From positions 1-55,789 of the forward strand of contig DASZOV010000132.1 in NCBI GenBank assembly GCA_035550595.1: 55,789 nt of DNA, given 5' to 3'. The position numbers and the translations under genes were made by a program. The notes under the pieces are model-generated. The model was given only the letters and a program-made list of their open reading frames with translations. It was not told where the DNA came from and did no database searches. The DNA comes from CALFMR01 sp035550595. GTDB lineage: Bacteria > Acidobacteriota > Vicinamibacteria > Vicinamibacterales > SCN-69-37. The stretch's first letter is position 1; each line of letters starts with the position of its first letter. Below are positions 48,944 to 55,789 of the stretch, piece after piece.

Positions 48944-49069
48944 CACCGCGAGCCCCCGAGCGAAGCGAGGGCGGCGAGCGATTAAAAAAGATGACTCCGC
49001 GAGGCCCCGAACGAAGTGAGGGCGCCGAAGCGCGGGGGTGGGGCCCCGCGCCACTGCAAAGAAGATGAC
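48933..49069 (+). repeat. Dispersed structured intergenic element R1, copy 2 with extra partial unit
   Basis: A partial unit (48933-48980, hairpin I at 48954-48971, CCCCGAGCGAAGCGAGGG) is followed by a full unit (48981-49069). The full unit has hairpin I at 49005-49022 (CCCCGAACGAAGTGAGGG) and hairpin II at 49030-49051 (8-bp stem GCGCGGGG/CCCCGCGC, loop GTGGGG), and ends ACTGCAAAGAAGATGAC. It shares the ends and loops of copy 1 (2852-2951), with paired changes in the stems. The hemD stop lies inside it. Confidence 0.75.
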
Positions 49070-49077
49070 AGGGCGAG

Positions 49078-49584
49078 TTAGAGCGTCATCTTCAGCGCCA
49101 GCAGCGCAAACGCTGCAGCGAGCCCCGCGAGGGCACGATATTCGCGGTTGGCGCGGACGCGTGTCCAACTGAAGCGGCGCATGACCGGCTCAGCTCGCCC
49201 GGCGCGGTAGGTCGTGTAGGCGCCGTCGAACTTCTGATCGAGGAAGGCCTCCTCGGTGCGGATGGCCGCCGTCAGCGTGAGGCCGAGATAGACGACGGCG
49301 ATGACAGCGACGACGACGGTGTGAGCAGCGACGGCGAAGCCGATGCCGAGCAGGATCGATCCGGCGTAGAGCGGATGGCGGATGAAGCGGTAGGGCCCGG
49401 ACCGTGTGATCTCGCGGCTCTTCTCGAGATGACCGGCCGCCCACACGCGCATGGCCGCGCCGGCGAGCGCGATCGCCAATCCGATCGACCACGAGCGCCA
49501 CGACGGCCGCGCCAGCACGAACACGACGGCCGCGGCCACGAATCCAAGCGGCACGCGCCAGCGTGCGAGCGTTCGCGCAATCAT
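49078..49584 (-). CDS. ICMT/PEMT-like membrane methyltransferase, copy 1
   Basis: A 168-residue protein with 4-5 hydrophobic segments. It carries the isoprenylcysteine carboxyl methyltransferase-type C-terminal motif: ITRSGPYRFIRHPLYAGSIL (SAM-binding RHPxY) and a later acidic segment (IRTEEAFLDQKFDGAYTTYR). Bacterial members methylate lipids or other small substrates in the membrane; the target is unknown. Divergent from a second member of the same family starting 31 nt away. Confidence 0.85.
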   Translation of the reverse strand: MIARTLARWRVPLGFVAAAVVFVLARPSWRSWSIGLAIALAGAAMRVWAAGHLEKSREITRSGPYRFIRHPLYAGSILLGIGFAVAAHTVVVAVIAVVYLGLTLTAAIRTEEAFLDQKFDGAYTTYRAGRAEPVMRRFSWTRVRANREYRALAGLAAAFALLALKMTL

Positions 49585-49602
49585 CGACAGCCCACGAGAC
49601 TA

Positions 49603-49608
49603 TATGAT
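49603..49608 (+). promoter_or_regulatory. -10-like TATGAT, 7 nt before a GTG start; overlaps a divergent TATAGT
   Basis: TATGAT (49603-49608) is followed after 7 nt by in-frame GTG 49616. On the minus strand TATAGT (49604-49599) overlaps it and could serve the divergent gene, so one site may drive both directions. Confidence 0.45.
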
Positions 49609-49615
49609 CGACAGC

Positions 49616-50164
49616 GTGCCTGCCTACGCGTACGTGCTGCTCGCCGTGGGATGGGTAGCGTGGCTGCTGCCGTTCTTCGTCATCGCGCGGATGTCGGGTC
49701 CGGCCGCGACGACCGACCGGCGCGCGCGGTGGGGCATGCTGCTGCAAGCGATCGGCTACTCGCTGCTCTGGCAGGGACCGTTCTGGACGCGGAGGCCGTC
49801 GGCTGCGCGGTTCGCGACGTCGATCGCACTCTTCGCCGCAGCCATCGCGCTCTCGTGGGCAGGCGCACGCGCGATCGGCGGCCAGTGGCGCATGGACGCC
49901 GGGTTGAATCCGGATCACGAGCTCGTGCGCACGGGCCCGTATCGCATCGTGCGGCATCCGATCTACGCGTCAATGGTCGCCGTCTTCTTCGCCACGGGCG
50001 CGATCCTGACGCCGCCCGTGCTCTGGATCGGCGCGTCCGTCGTCTTCATCGCCGGCACCGAAATTCGCGTGCGCATCGAGGACCGCCTTCTCGGCGCGCA
50101 CTTCGGCTCCGACTTCGCCCGCTACCGGCACGACGTGTCGGCGTACGTGCCGTTTGTGCGGTAA
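49616..50164 (+). CDS. ICMT/PEMT-like membrane methyltransferase, copy 2
   Basis: About 182 residues with 4-5 hydrophobic segments and the same motif as its divergent neighbour: HELVRTGPYRIVRHPIYASM, then the acidic GTEIRVRIEDRLLGAHFGSD. I favour GTG 49616 (MPAYAYVLLAVGWVAW) over ATG 49604, because the latter falls inside a TATGAT box. The two genes differ in length and sequence, so they look like paralogs rather than a recent duplicate. Substrate unknown. Confidence 0.83.
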   Translation: MPAYAYVLLAVGWVAWLLPFFVIARMSGPAATTDRRARWGMLLQAIGYSLLWQGPFWTRRPSAARFATSIALFAAAIALSWAGARAIGGQWRMDAGLNPDHELVRTGPYRIVRHPIYASMVAVFFATGAILTPPVLWIGASVVFIAGTEIRVRIEDRLLGAHFGSDFARYRHDVSAYVPFVR

Positions 50165-50173
50165 CGACACGAG

Positions 50174-50235
50174 TCAACTTCGAACTTCGAAGTTCGAACT
50201 TCGAAACGTTCTGGCTTCGAACTTCTAACTTGACG
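50174..50235. repeat. Heptanucleotide repeat R2, copy D
   Basis: Begins GTCAA and ends TTGAC. Heptads of CTTCGAA type start at 50178, 50185, 50192 and 50199, then after a 2-nt slip at 50208, 50215, 50222 and 50229. The second half repeats most of copy C. The TAG stop of the GT9 gene (50227-50225) is inside it. Confidence 0.75.
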
Positions 50236-51265
50236 AGTCCGCAGTACCCAGTCGTTCGTCAACCGCCGCGCGTACGTCGGCTTCGGTGATTCGTCCAAGG
50301 CACCACTCGGCCGCGGACAACCGGCAGTGGCGTTGATAGTGGCACTGGCAGGCGTCGTAGCGCGAGATCGCGCGGTCGGCGGGGATCCAGGGGCCGTTGC
50401 GGTGGGGATCGGTCGGGCCGAAGAGCGCGACGAGCGGGGCGCCGACGGCTTCGGCGATGTGCGTCGGGCCCGTGTCGCCTGACACCACCAACCGCGCGGT
50501 CTGCGCAAGGGCGACGAGATCCGTCAGCCGCGTCTCGGGCGCCGCCAGCGCGGCACCTGAGGATGCACGCACGATCGCATCTGCGATCTCGCGCTCGCCC
50601 GGCCCCCAGAGCACGACCGATGCAAGACCGTGCGCGTCGCGCAGCCAGACGGCCAGCGCGCCGAAGCGATCGGGCGGCCAGCGCTTGTTCGGCCAGGCTG
50701 CGCCACAGTTGAGCAGTGCGAAGCGCTCTCCCACTCGCGCGCGCACGTCGCCCAGGGCGGGCGACGCGACGTCGCGAATCGGGAAGTCGACAATATTGGT
50801 CGCTGCGCCGATCGCGGAGGCGAGGGCCAAGTTCTTGTCGATGACGTGTCGTCCCTCGCCGACGCGGATGCACTCCTTGTAGAAGAAGGCGGCGGCGCGT
50901 TCGCGGAGTGCACCACGGTCGAAGCCGAGGACACGCCGCGCGCCGGACGCGCGTGCCAATACCGCGGACTTGACGAGGCCCTGGAAATCAATCGCCGCAT
51001 CGTAGTGACGCGCGCGCAGTGCCGACGCGGTCCGGCGCCAGCCACCGATCGATCGTCCGGCCAGAACGACGACGTTCGACACGATCGGCACGAGATCGAG
51101 AAACTCGCGGTGCGGCGGCTCGACGAGCCAGTCGATCTCGGCTCGTGGATGCGCGCGTCGAATCGCGCTGACAGCCGGCAGCGTGTGGACGAGGTCGCCG
51201 AGCGATCCGAGCCGTACGACCAGGATGCGGTCGAGCGACGGGCGAGAAGATTCAGTGGTCGGCAC
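50225..51265 (-). CDS. GT9-family (heptosyltransferase-like) LPS core glycosyltransferase
   Basis: A 346-residue GT-B enzyme of the ADP-heptose:LPS heptosyltransferase family: DRILVVRLGSLGDLVHTLPA at the N-terminus, WPPDRFGALAVWLRDA, and SGDTGPTHIAEAVGAPLVAL followed by FGPTDPHRNGPW at the donor site. It is last in the ADP-heptose operon, so transfer of heptose to lipid A-Kdo (WaaC-like) is the best guess. A cysteine-rich C-terminal stretch resembles that in waaF. The start is GTG 51265. Its last three codons and stop come from repeat R2. Confidence 0.87.
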   Translation of the reverse strand: MPTTESSRPSLDRILVVRLGSLGDLVHTLPAVSAIRRAHPRAEIDWLVEPPHREFLDLVPIVSNVVVLAGRSIGGWRRTASALRARHYDAAIDFQGLVKSAVLARASGARRVLGFDRGALRERAAAFFYKECIRVGEGRHVIDKNLALASAIGAATNIVDFPIRDVASPALGDVRARVGERFALLNCGAAWPNKRWPPDRFGALAVWLRDAHGLASVVLWGPGEREIADAIVRASSGAALAAPETRLTDLVALAQTARLVVSGDTGPTHIAEAVGAPLVALFGPTDPHRNGPWIPADRAISRYDACQCHYQRHCRLSAAEWCLGRITEADVRAAVDERLGTADSSS

Positions 51266-51297
51266 GGTGCGAGATCCCGCGGGCGCCAGCCACGTTC

Positions 51298-51783
51298 CTA
51301 CTTCGGCGAGTGCGCGGCATCGGCGATCCGCGCAATGAGATCCCGCGTGGCGTGCGTCTTCTCGTCGCCGACAATGGCGATGCGGCCGCCGTAGCGGGCG
51401 ACGACTTCGCGCTCGGGCACGGACTCGACGGTGTAGTCGGTGCCCTTGCAGTGGACGTCCGGCCGCAGGCGTTCGAGCAGACCTGCGACCGTCGGCTCGC
51501 CGAAGAGCACGACGTAGTCGACACCGGCAAGCGCGGCGACCAGTTCCGCCCGCGCGGCCGCGGGCAGGATCGGACGGTTCGGCCCCTTCAACCCTCGCAC
51601 CGACTCATCGTCATTGATCGCCACGACGAGGCGGTCGCCTTCGGCGCGCGCGCCGGCGAGGTAGCGGACGTGCCCGACGTGCAGGACGTCGAAACACCCG
51701 TTGGCGAAGGCGATGCGATGTCCGGCACGACGATCGGCCTCGACGAACGTGGCCAGCGTGTCGGCGTCGACCACGCGTCCCAT
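51298..51783 (-). CDS. hldE2: D-glycero-beta-D-manno-heptose 1-phosphate adenylyltransferase
   Basis: A 161-residue nucleotidyltransferase: IAFANGCFDVLHVGHVRYLA (HxGH motif), LVVAINDDESVRGLKGPNRP and CKGTDYTVESVPEREVV. It equals the C-terminal half of HldE/RfaE and produces ADP-heptose. In this genome kinase and adenylyltransferase are separate genes; the ATG overlaps the stop of the kinase gene (TAATG). Confidence 0.94.
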   Translation of the reverse strand: MGRVVDADTLATFVEADRRAGHRIAFANGCFDVLHVGHVRYLAGARAEGDRLVVAINDDESVRGLKGPNRPILPAAARAELVAALAGVDYVVLFGEPTVAGLLERLRPDVHCKGTDYTVESVPEREVVARYGGRIAIVGDEKTHATRDLIARIADAAHSPK

Positions 51784-52880
51784 TAGTGCGCCGCCTTTCG
51801 CGATCGAACACGGCCGCCGCGCGAACGAGTGCGTGTCGCGGTTGATCCGTTGGACCCAGATCCCGATCCTTCGTCAGCCGACGCATCGATCGCCTCGAGG
51901 AGCTCGCCTGCGGTTACCGTGGCCGTACCGCGCTTCATGACGACGAGACCGCCCGCGTAGTTGGCGAGCCGCGCGGCTTCGCCGAACGACGCGCCCGCAG
52001 CGAGTGACAGCGCGAATACAGCCATCACCGTGTCGCCGGCACCGGTGACGTCGGCGACTTCGTCGGAGCCCACGATCGGAATGTGATCGGTCGGCCGGTC
52101 GGGCTCGAACAGCGCCATGCCCCGGCTGCCGCGCGTGACGAGCACAGCACGACAACCGAGCTCGTCGAGCAATGTCCGTCCGGCGCGTTCGAGGACGTCG
52201 ATGCGATCGTCGATGCGCACGCCGACGAGTGCCTCGACCTCCGGCTCGTTCGGCGTACACGCGGTGAGCCCGGTGTAGCCGCTCAATCCATACCGTGAAT
52301 CGACGAGCACGAACGGTGGTACGCGTCCCGCCGCGGCGCGCGCGCGCTGCCAGACCTCGGGCGTGATGAGTCCGCTCCCGTAGTCGGACAACACGACGAC
52401 GTCGGCGCGAGCGATGGCGCGGACGAGCGCAGCCTCGACTCGGCGTCGCGCGGCCGGCGCGATCGAGCTTCCCGCCCGATCGATGCGTACGACCTGCTGT
52501 TTGGCCGAGTGCACGCCGCCGGCAAGAATGCGCGTCTTGACCGGCGTCACGTATCGCGACGCGCGCACGACGCCACGCGTGTCCATCGATGCCGCGAGCG
52601 CGGTCGACAATCGCGCCCCGGCGCTGTCACGACCGAGAAGACCGACGATCGAGACGTGCGCGCCGAGCGCGGCCGCATTCGCCGCCGCGTTGCCGGCGCC
52701 GCCCGGGACGATCTCCGTCGATCCGTAGCGCAGGATGAGTACCGGCGCCTCGCGCGAGACGCGATCGATCTGGCCGTAGATGAACTCGTCGGCCACGAGG
52801 TCGCCGGCCACGACCGCGCGCACACGCGTGAAGCGCGCAATGAGGCGTCGATACCGATCGCGCGCACCGGTCGCGGTCAC
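51783..52880 (-). CDS. hldE1: D-glycero-beta-D-manno-heptose-7-phosphate kinase
   Basis: A 365-residue PfkB-family kinase, the N-terminal half of HldE: RAVVAGDLVADEFIYGQIDR, VPGGAGNAAANAAALGA and DVTGAGDTVMAVFALSLAAG (catalytic GAGD). It phosphorylates heptose 7-phosphate to the 1,7-bisphosphate. The start is GTG 52880, overlapping the gmhB stop (GTGA). A basic Ser/Arg-rich tail (about residues 335-365) follows the kinase fold where the adenylyltransferase would normally be attached, as if left over from the split. Confidence 0.93.
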   Translation of the reverse strand: MTATGARDRYRRLIARFTRVRAVVAGDLVADEFIYGQIDRVSREAPVLILRYGSTEIVPGGAGNAAANAAALGAHVSIVGLLGRDSAGARLSTALAASMDTRGVVRASRYVTPVKTRILAGGVHSAKQQVVRIDRAGSSIAPAARRRVEAALVRAIARADVVVLSDYGSGLITPEVWQRARAAAGRVPPFVLVDSRYGLSGYTGLTACTPNEPEVEALVGVRIDDRIDVLERAGRTLLDELGCRAVLVTRGSRGMALFEPDRPTDHIPIVGSDEVADVTGAGDTVMAVFALSLAAGASFGEAARLANYAGGLVVMKRGTATVTAGELLEAIDASADEGSGSGSNGSTATRTRSRGGRVRSRKAAH

Positions 52881-53470
52881 GACGCGCGCCTCTCCGGATC
52901 CGACACGTCGAGCAGCCACGCCGTCGCGGCCATGAGATCGGCGGCGACATGCGCAGCGCCGGGCACGACACCCGCGTGCGCCTGCACGACGTCGTCGCCG
53001 TAGCCGGTCCGCACGAGCACGCCATTCGCGCCCACGCCACGCGCCAAATCCACGTCCGACAGTTTGTCGCCGATGACGAACGAGCGCGGCAGATCGACGT
53101 CGAACGCGGCCGCCGCCTGCCGCACGAGTCCCGGCTTCGGCTTGCGGCAGTCGCAGTCGATGCGAAGCGCGTCGATGCGCGCCTCGGGATGATGCGGGCA
53201 GTAGAACCACCCGTCGACCCGAGCGCCGCCGCGCTCGAGCGTCGACGTCATGGCCTCGTGAATCGCGTGCACGGTCGCTTCGGGATACAACCCGAGGCCG
53301 ACGCCGCCCTGGTTCGTCACGACGAAGACGAAGAAGCCCGCGCGGTTCAGAAGCCGCACGGCGTCGACGGTCCACGGAAACCAGCGCAGGTCGTCGATCC
53401 GGCTGAGATAGCCGGCTTCGTGGATCATCGTCCCATCGCGATCGAGGAAGACGGCGGGCCGCGCGCTCAT
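52877..53470 (-). CDS. gmhB: D-glycero-D-manno-heptose 1,7-bisphosphate phosphatase
   Basis: A 197-residue HAD phosphatase: AVFLDRDGTMIHEAGYLSRI (DxDGT nucleophile), FVVTNQGGVGLGLYP, the zinc-binding YCPHHPEARIDALRIDCDCR and KPKPG, and VIGDKLSDVDLARGVGANGV. It removes the C7 phosphate. Overlaps waaF upstream and hldE1 downstream by 4 nt each. Confidence 0.95.
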   Translation of the reverse strand: MSARPAVFLDRDGTMIHEAGYLSRIDDLRWFPWTVDAVRLLNRAGFFVFVVTNQGGVGLGLYPEATVHAIHEAMTSTLERGGARVDGWFYCPHHPEARIDALRIDCDCRKPKPGLVRQAAAAFDVDLPRSFVIGDKLSDVDLARGVGANGVLVRTGYGDDVVQAHAGVVPGAAHVAADLMAATAWLLDVSDPERRAS

Positions 53471-54528
53471 CGCGCGGCGACTCCCGCCGCACGGATGCGC
53501 GCCTCGAGCGCGGTGAAGACGACGTCGACCGACACGCGCGTCATGCAGCGATGATCGATCGGACACTCGCGGAGCTGACAGGGACGGCAGAACACTGGTT
53601 CGGTCATGACGTCGTGATCGCCAATCGGCCGCGTCGCGCGCTCGTCGGTCGGGCCAAACACCGCGACGACCGGCCGTCCCGCGGCAGCGGCCAGGTGCAT
53701 CGCCCCGGAATCGTTCGAAAGGAACGCGGCCACGCGCGGCATCAGCCCGAGCAATGCGCCAAGGCTGGTCCGGCCCGTCAGATCGACGGTGCGCGCGAGC
53801 GCATCGGGCGCGTGCGCGCGGAGCCAGGATTCTATCGCACGCGCCGCGGCACGATCGTGCGAGGCACCGACGACCACCGCCGTTACGTCGAAGGCCTGGA
53901 CGATGCGCGCGAGGACGGCCGCCACACGATCGGGCGGCCACTGCTTCGCGGCACCGTACGCGGCGCCCGGTGCAAAGCCAACGAGGCGCGCGGCGGCCGG
54001 CACGCCGCGTTCAGTCAACAACGCCGTCGCGCGGTCGACGCTCGGCGGTCGCGGCCGAATCCACGGCACTTCCGCGTCGTCGCACGCAACGTCAAGACCG
54101 CTGACGAGCGCGCGGTAGTAGTCCGACTGATGCATGACGCCCGGGCCGCGCGGCCGCCGGATCCGACGCGTCAAGAACAGTCCACGCCCGGCCGTGGCAT
54201 ATCCCCACCGCTCGCGAACGCCGCCACGCCAGAACTGCCACGCCGATCGGAACGAATTCGGGAACAGCAGCCCGGCGTCGAAACCTCCGCCCTCGAGCGC
54301 GGCGACCGCATCGCGCGTGGCGCGCGGCAGGTCGATCACCCGATCGGGGGCGACGTGCGTCTCTTCGCGAAACAACGCGGCCACGGCCGGCGCGGCAGCC
54401 ACCGTGATCGAGGCTTCCGGGTACTGACGTCGAACAGCACTCATTGCCGGCAGTGCGAGGACGGCATCGCCGAGCCAGTTCGGCGGGCGCATGACGATGC
54501 GCGTCGGAACTGCCCGGTCAGTCGTCAT
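53467..54528 (-). CDS. waaF: ADP-heptose:LPS heptosyltransferase II-like
   Basis: A 353-residue GT9 enzyme: TRIVMRPPNWLGDAVLALPA, GGFDAGLLFPNSFRSAWQFW, AAYGAAKQWPPDRVAAVL and LSNDSGAMHLAAAAGRPVVA followed by VFGPTDERATRP. The N-terminal NWLGDAVLALP and the FPNSFRSA segment are typical of WaaF. It adds the second heptose of the LPS core. I chose ATG 54528, which overlaps lpxL by 11 nt. Confidence 0.92.
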   Translation of the reverse strand: MTTDRAVPTRIVMRPPNWLGDAVLALPAMSAVRRQYPEASITVAAAPAVAALFREETHVAPDRVIDLPRATRDAVAALEGGGFDAGLLFPNSFRSAWQFWRGGVRERWGYATAGRGLFLTRRIRRPRGPGVMHQSDYYRALVSGLDVACDDAEVPWIRPRPPSVDRATALLTERGVPAAARLVGFAPGAAYGAAKQWPPDRVAAVLARIVQAFDVTAVVVGASHDRAAARAIESWLRAHAPDALARTVDLTGRTSLGALLGLMPRVAAFLSNDSGAMHLAAAAGRPVVAVFGPTDERATRPIGDHDVMTEPVFCRPCQLRECPIDHRCMTRVSVDVVFTALEARIRAAGVAAR

Positions 54529-55471
54529 CGTCGGTCTCCGGCTCGTCAGACGACGCCGCGGGAAACATGCCGGCGGCGGCAAGCGCCGGTGTCGCGTCGC
54601 GCCAGCGGCGGTGCATCCACAACCACAGGTGTGGATAACGCCGCACGTACATCTCGAGCACGTCGCTGCAGCGCTGCGTGAGTTCGTACACGGGATCGGC
54701 GGCGCCAGACGACGGGAGTTCGACGGGCGATTCGTACACGAGGCGGAAGCGACCGTCGGGCTGCGGCAGCGCGAACGCTGGAATGAGCGCAGCGCCCGTG
54801 CGCAACGCCAGCGTGGCAAGGAGCGCTGTCGTCGCCGCGGGCCGGCCGAAGAAATCCACCGTGACCGCGTCGGTACCATGAATGTGCTGATCGATCAGCA
54901 CAGCGACGCACTCGTTCGCCGAGAGCGCGCGCAGCACCTTGCGCACCGCGCCCTGGCGATAGATGACCTGATTGCCCGTGCGCCGGCGCATCGTCTCGAG
55001 CATGGCATGCAGGTACGGATTGTCGAGCGGCCGCGCGAGCACGGACATCGGCGGCAGCACGAGCGCGTGCGCCAATCCCTGCAGTTCCCAGTAGCCGAAG
55101 TGCCCGGAGAAGATGATGGCGCCCTTCCCCGCCGCGAGCGCCGCTCGAACCCGCTCGTCACCTTCGACGTCCACGCGCGCGAGGACCTCGTCGGCCGACA
55201 ACGTGTCGGTGCGCAGCACGTCGACGAGCGACCGCCCGAAGTGGATGAACGTACGGCGCGCGATCGCGCGGCACTCGGCGGGCGATCGCATTGGAAACGC
55301 CGCCTGAATCTGCGTGCGCGCGAGCCGGCGATGACTGCGATCGACGGCGTAGAAGAGGAGCCCGAGCGTCGTGCCCATCGCGCGCGACGCCGCTTCGGGC
55401 AGTACGCCCGCGATCGCGCGCACGCCGCGTACAGCGGCGAACTCGATCCGATGACGCCGGCTCGGGGTCAT
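54518..55471 (-). CDS. lpxL: LpxL/HtrB-family lipid A acyltransferase
   Basis: A 317-residue inner-membrane-associated acyltransferase: an N-terminal hydrophobic helix, the catalytic HX4E motif in IIFSGHFGYWELQGL, VLARPLDNPYLHAMLETMRR, VAVLIDQHIHGTDAVTVDFF and the C-terminal YPHLWLWMHRRW. It adds a secondary acyl chain to lipid A. The ATG at 55471 overlaps the lpxK stop (ATGA). An acidic tail (DEPETDDDD) is unusual. Confidence 0.92.
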   Translation of the reverse strand: MTPSRRHRIEFAAVRGVRAIAGVLPEAASRAMGTTLGLLFYAVDRSHRRLARTQIQAAFPMRSPAECRAIARRTFIHFGRSLVDVLRTDTLSADEVLARVDVEGDERVRAALAAGKGAIIFSGHFGYWELQGLAHALVLPPMSVLARPLDNPYLHAMLETMRRRTGNQVIYRQGAVRKVLRALSANECVAVLIDQHIHGTDAVTVDFFGRPAATTALLATLALRTGAALIPAFALPQPDGRFRLVYESPVELPSSGAADPVYELTQRCSDVLEMYVRRYPHLWLWMHRRWRDATPALAAAGMFPAASSDEPETDDDD

Positions 55472-55789
55472 CGCGCTCTCGCCTCGGCTAGCCGCGACGT
55501 GAGCCACGTCTCGAACTCATCGGCTGGTTCGATCGTGACCGTGAGCGGCACGGCCGCGACCGGCACCGGCAGCGGCCGCAACGGCCGCAGCCGGACCGCG
55601 TCCTTTTCAGTCGTCACGACCGCCTCCGCGCGCGCGTCTGCCGACGCGCGCGCGAGGCGGTCGAGGTCACGGGCGTCGTACCGATGATGATCGGGATAGG
55701 CGAGGACGCCCGCGACGTCCCACCCCGCGGCGCGAAGCGCCGCGGTGAACCGCGCTGGCGGGGCAATCCCGGCCAGCGCGAGCACCGGA
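55468..55789 (-). CDS. lpxK: Tetraacyldisaccharide 4'-kinase, C-terminal part (runs off window)
   Basis: About 106 residues of the LpxK C-terminus: VLALAGIAPPARFTAALRAA, YPDHHRYDARDLDRLA and VVTTEKDAVRLRPL are diagnostic. LpxK phosphorylates the 4' position of the lipid A disaccharide. The N-terminus with the P-loop lies beyond base 55789. It is the visible start of the lpxK-lpxL-waaF-gmhB-hldE1-hldE2-GT9 operon. Confidence 0.93.
   Translation of the reverse strand, partial: PVLALAGIAPPARFTAALRAAGWDVAGVLAYPDHHRYDARDLDRLARASADARAEAVVTTEKDAVRLRPLRPLPVPVAAVPLTVTIEPADEFETWLTSRLAEARAR

Noticed and set aside
2852..49069. R1 as an insertion sequence or MITE with a named transposase
   Set aside because: No transposase gene occurs in the window and no clear target-site duplication could be defined from two copies.
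4714..50235. The R2 heptad arrays as a CRISPR array or intrinsic terminators
   Set aside because: There are no unique spacers between units, the units are contiguous 7-mers, and no U tract follows the palindrome.

Overview
This window is high-GC (by eye roughly two thirds G+C), densely packed chromosomal DNA from a Gram-negative bacterium. It encodes lipid A and ADP-heptose (LPS) enzymes, a nuoABCD respiratory block, a CRTAC1/UnbV-type FG-GAP protein next to a SCO protein, many polysaccharide glycosyltransferases and HEAT/TonB-type proteins. This mix suggests an Acidobacteriota member, perhaps class Vicinamibacteria. That placement is inference from gene content; no rRNA is present. I see no phage, insertion sequence, CRISPR array or origin.

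Layout. 1-2719 (-): nuoA-nuoB-nuoC-gmhA-nuoD, with a heptose-isomerase gene embedded in the complex I operon. 2852-3605: intergenic repeats and a secreted-protein gene interrupted by an in-frame TAA. 3770-4684: AraC regulator plus VOC protein. 4771-12250 (+): a glycosyltransferase, thiS-thiG, a coiled-coil methyltransferase, rfbC, smpB, a membrane-anchored protein, a DegT aminotransferase and rfbD (surface sugar synthesis mixed with housekeeping). 12260-13626: lhgO and tRNA-Asp/tRNA-Val. 13713-15616: holB-pdxA. 15604-18833 (-): tetR-tolC-emrA-like efflux operon with a 16-bp palindromic operator. 18935-21982: gmd and two glycosyltransferases. 21999-25513 (-): parvulin-TPR-FG-GAP-ASPIC protein translationally coupled to a CusF-SCO protein. 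25672-27654: large membrane protein. 27753-36051 (+): a complete Kdp potassium system with a split KdpD. 36063-43038: sugar dehydrogenase, HEAT/TonB protein, DHA2 exporter, AsmA-like protein. 43339-48943 (+): nirB-nirD-nitrate transporter-GAF/ANTAR-hemD, a nitrite assimilation operon carrying its own antiterminator-type regulator. 49078-50164: divergent ICMT-family pair. 50225-55789 (-): lpxK-lpxL-waaF-gmhB-hldE1-hldE2-GT9, the inner-core LPS operon. The missing step, gmhA, lies about 50 kb away in the nuo operon.

Two themes run through the non-coding DNA. First, at least eight genes have a TANNNT -10-like hexamer only 5-8 nt upstream of the start codon, three of them TANNNT-7 nt-GTG. This suggests leaderless mRNAs and revised start codons. 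Second, short dispersed intergenic elements recur. One is an element of about 90-100 bp whose copies show compensatory changes in two hairpins. The other is a heptanucleotide tandem repeat family (CTTCNAA type). Two of these elements contain the stop codons of the genes they border.
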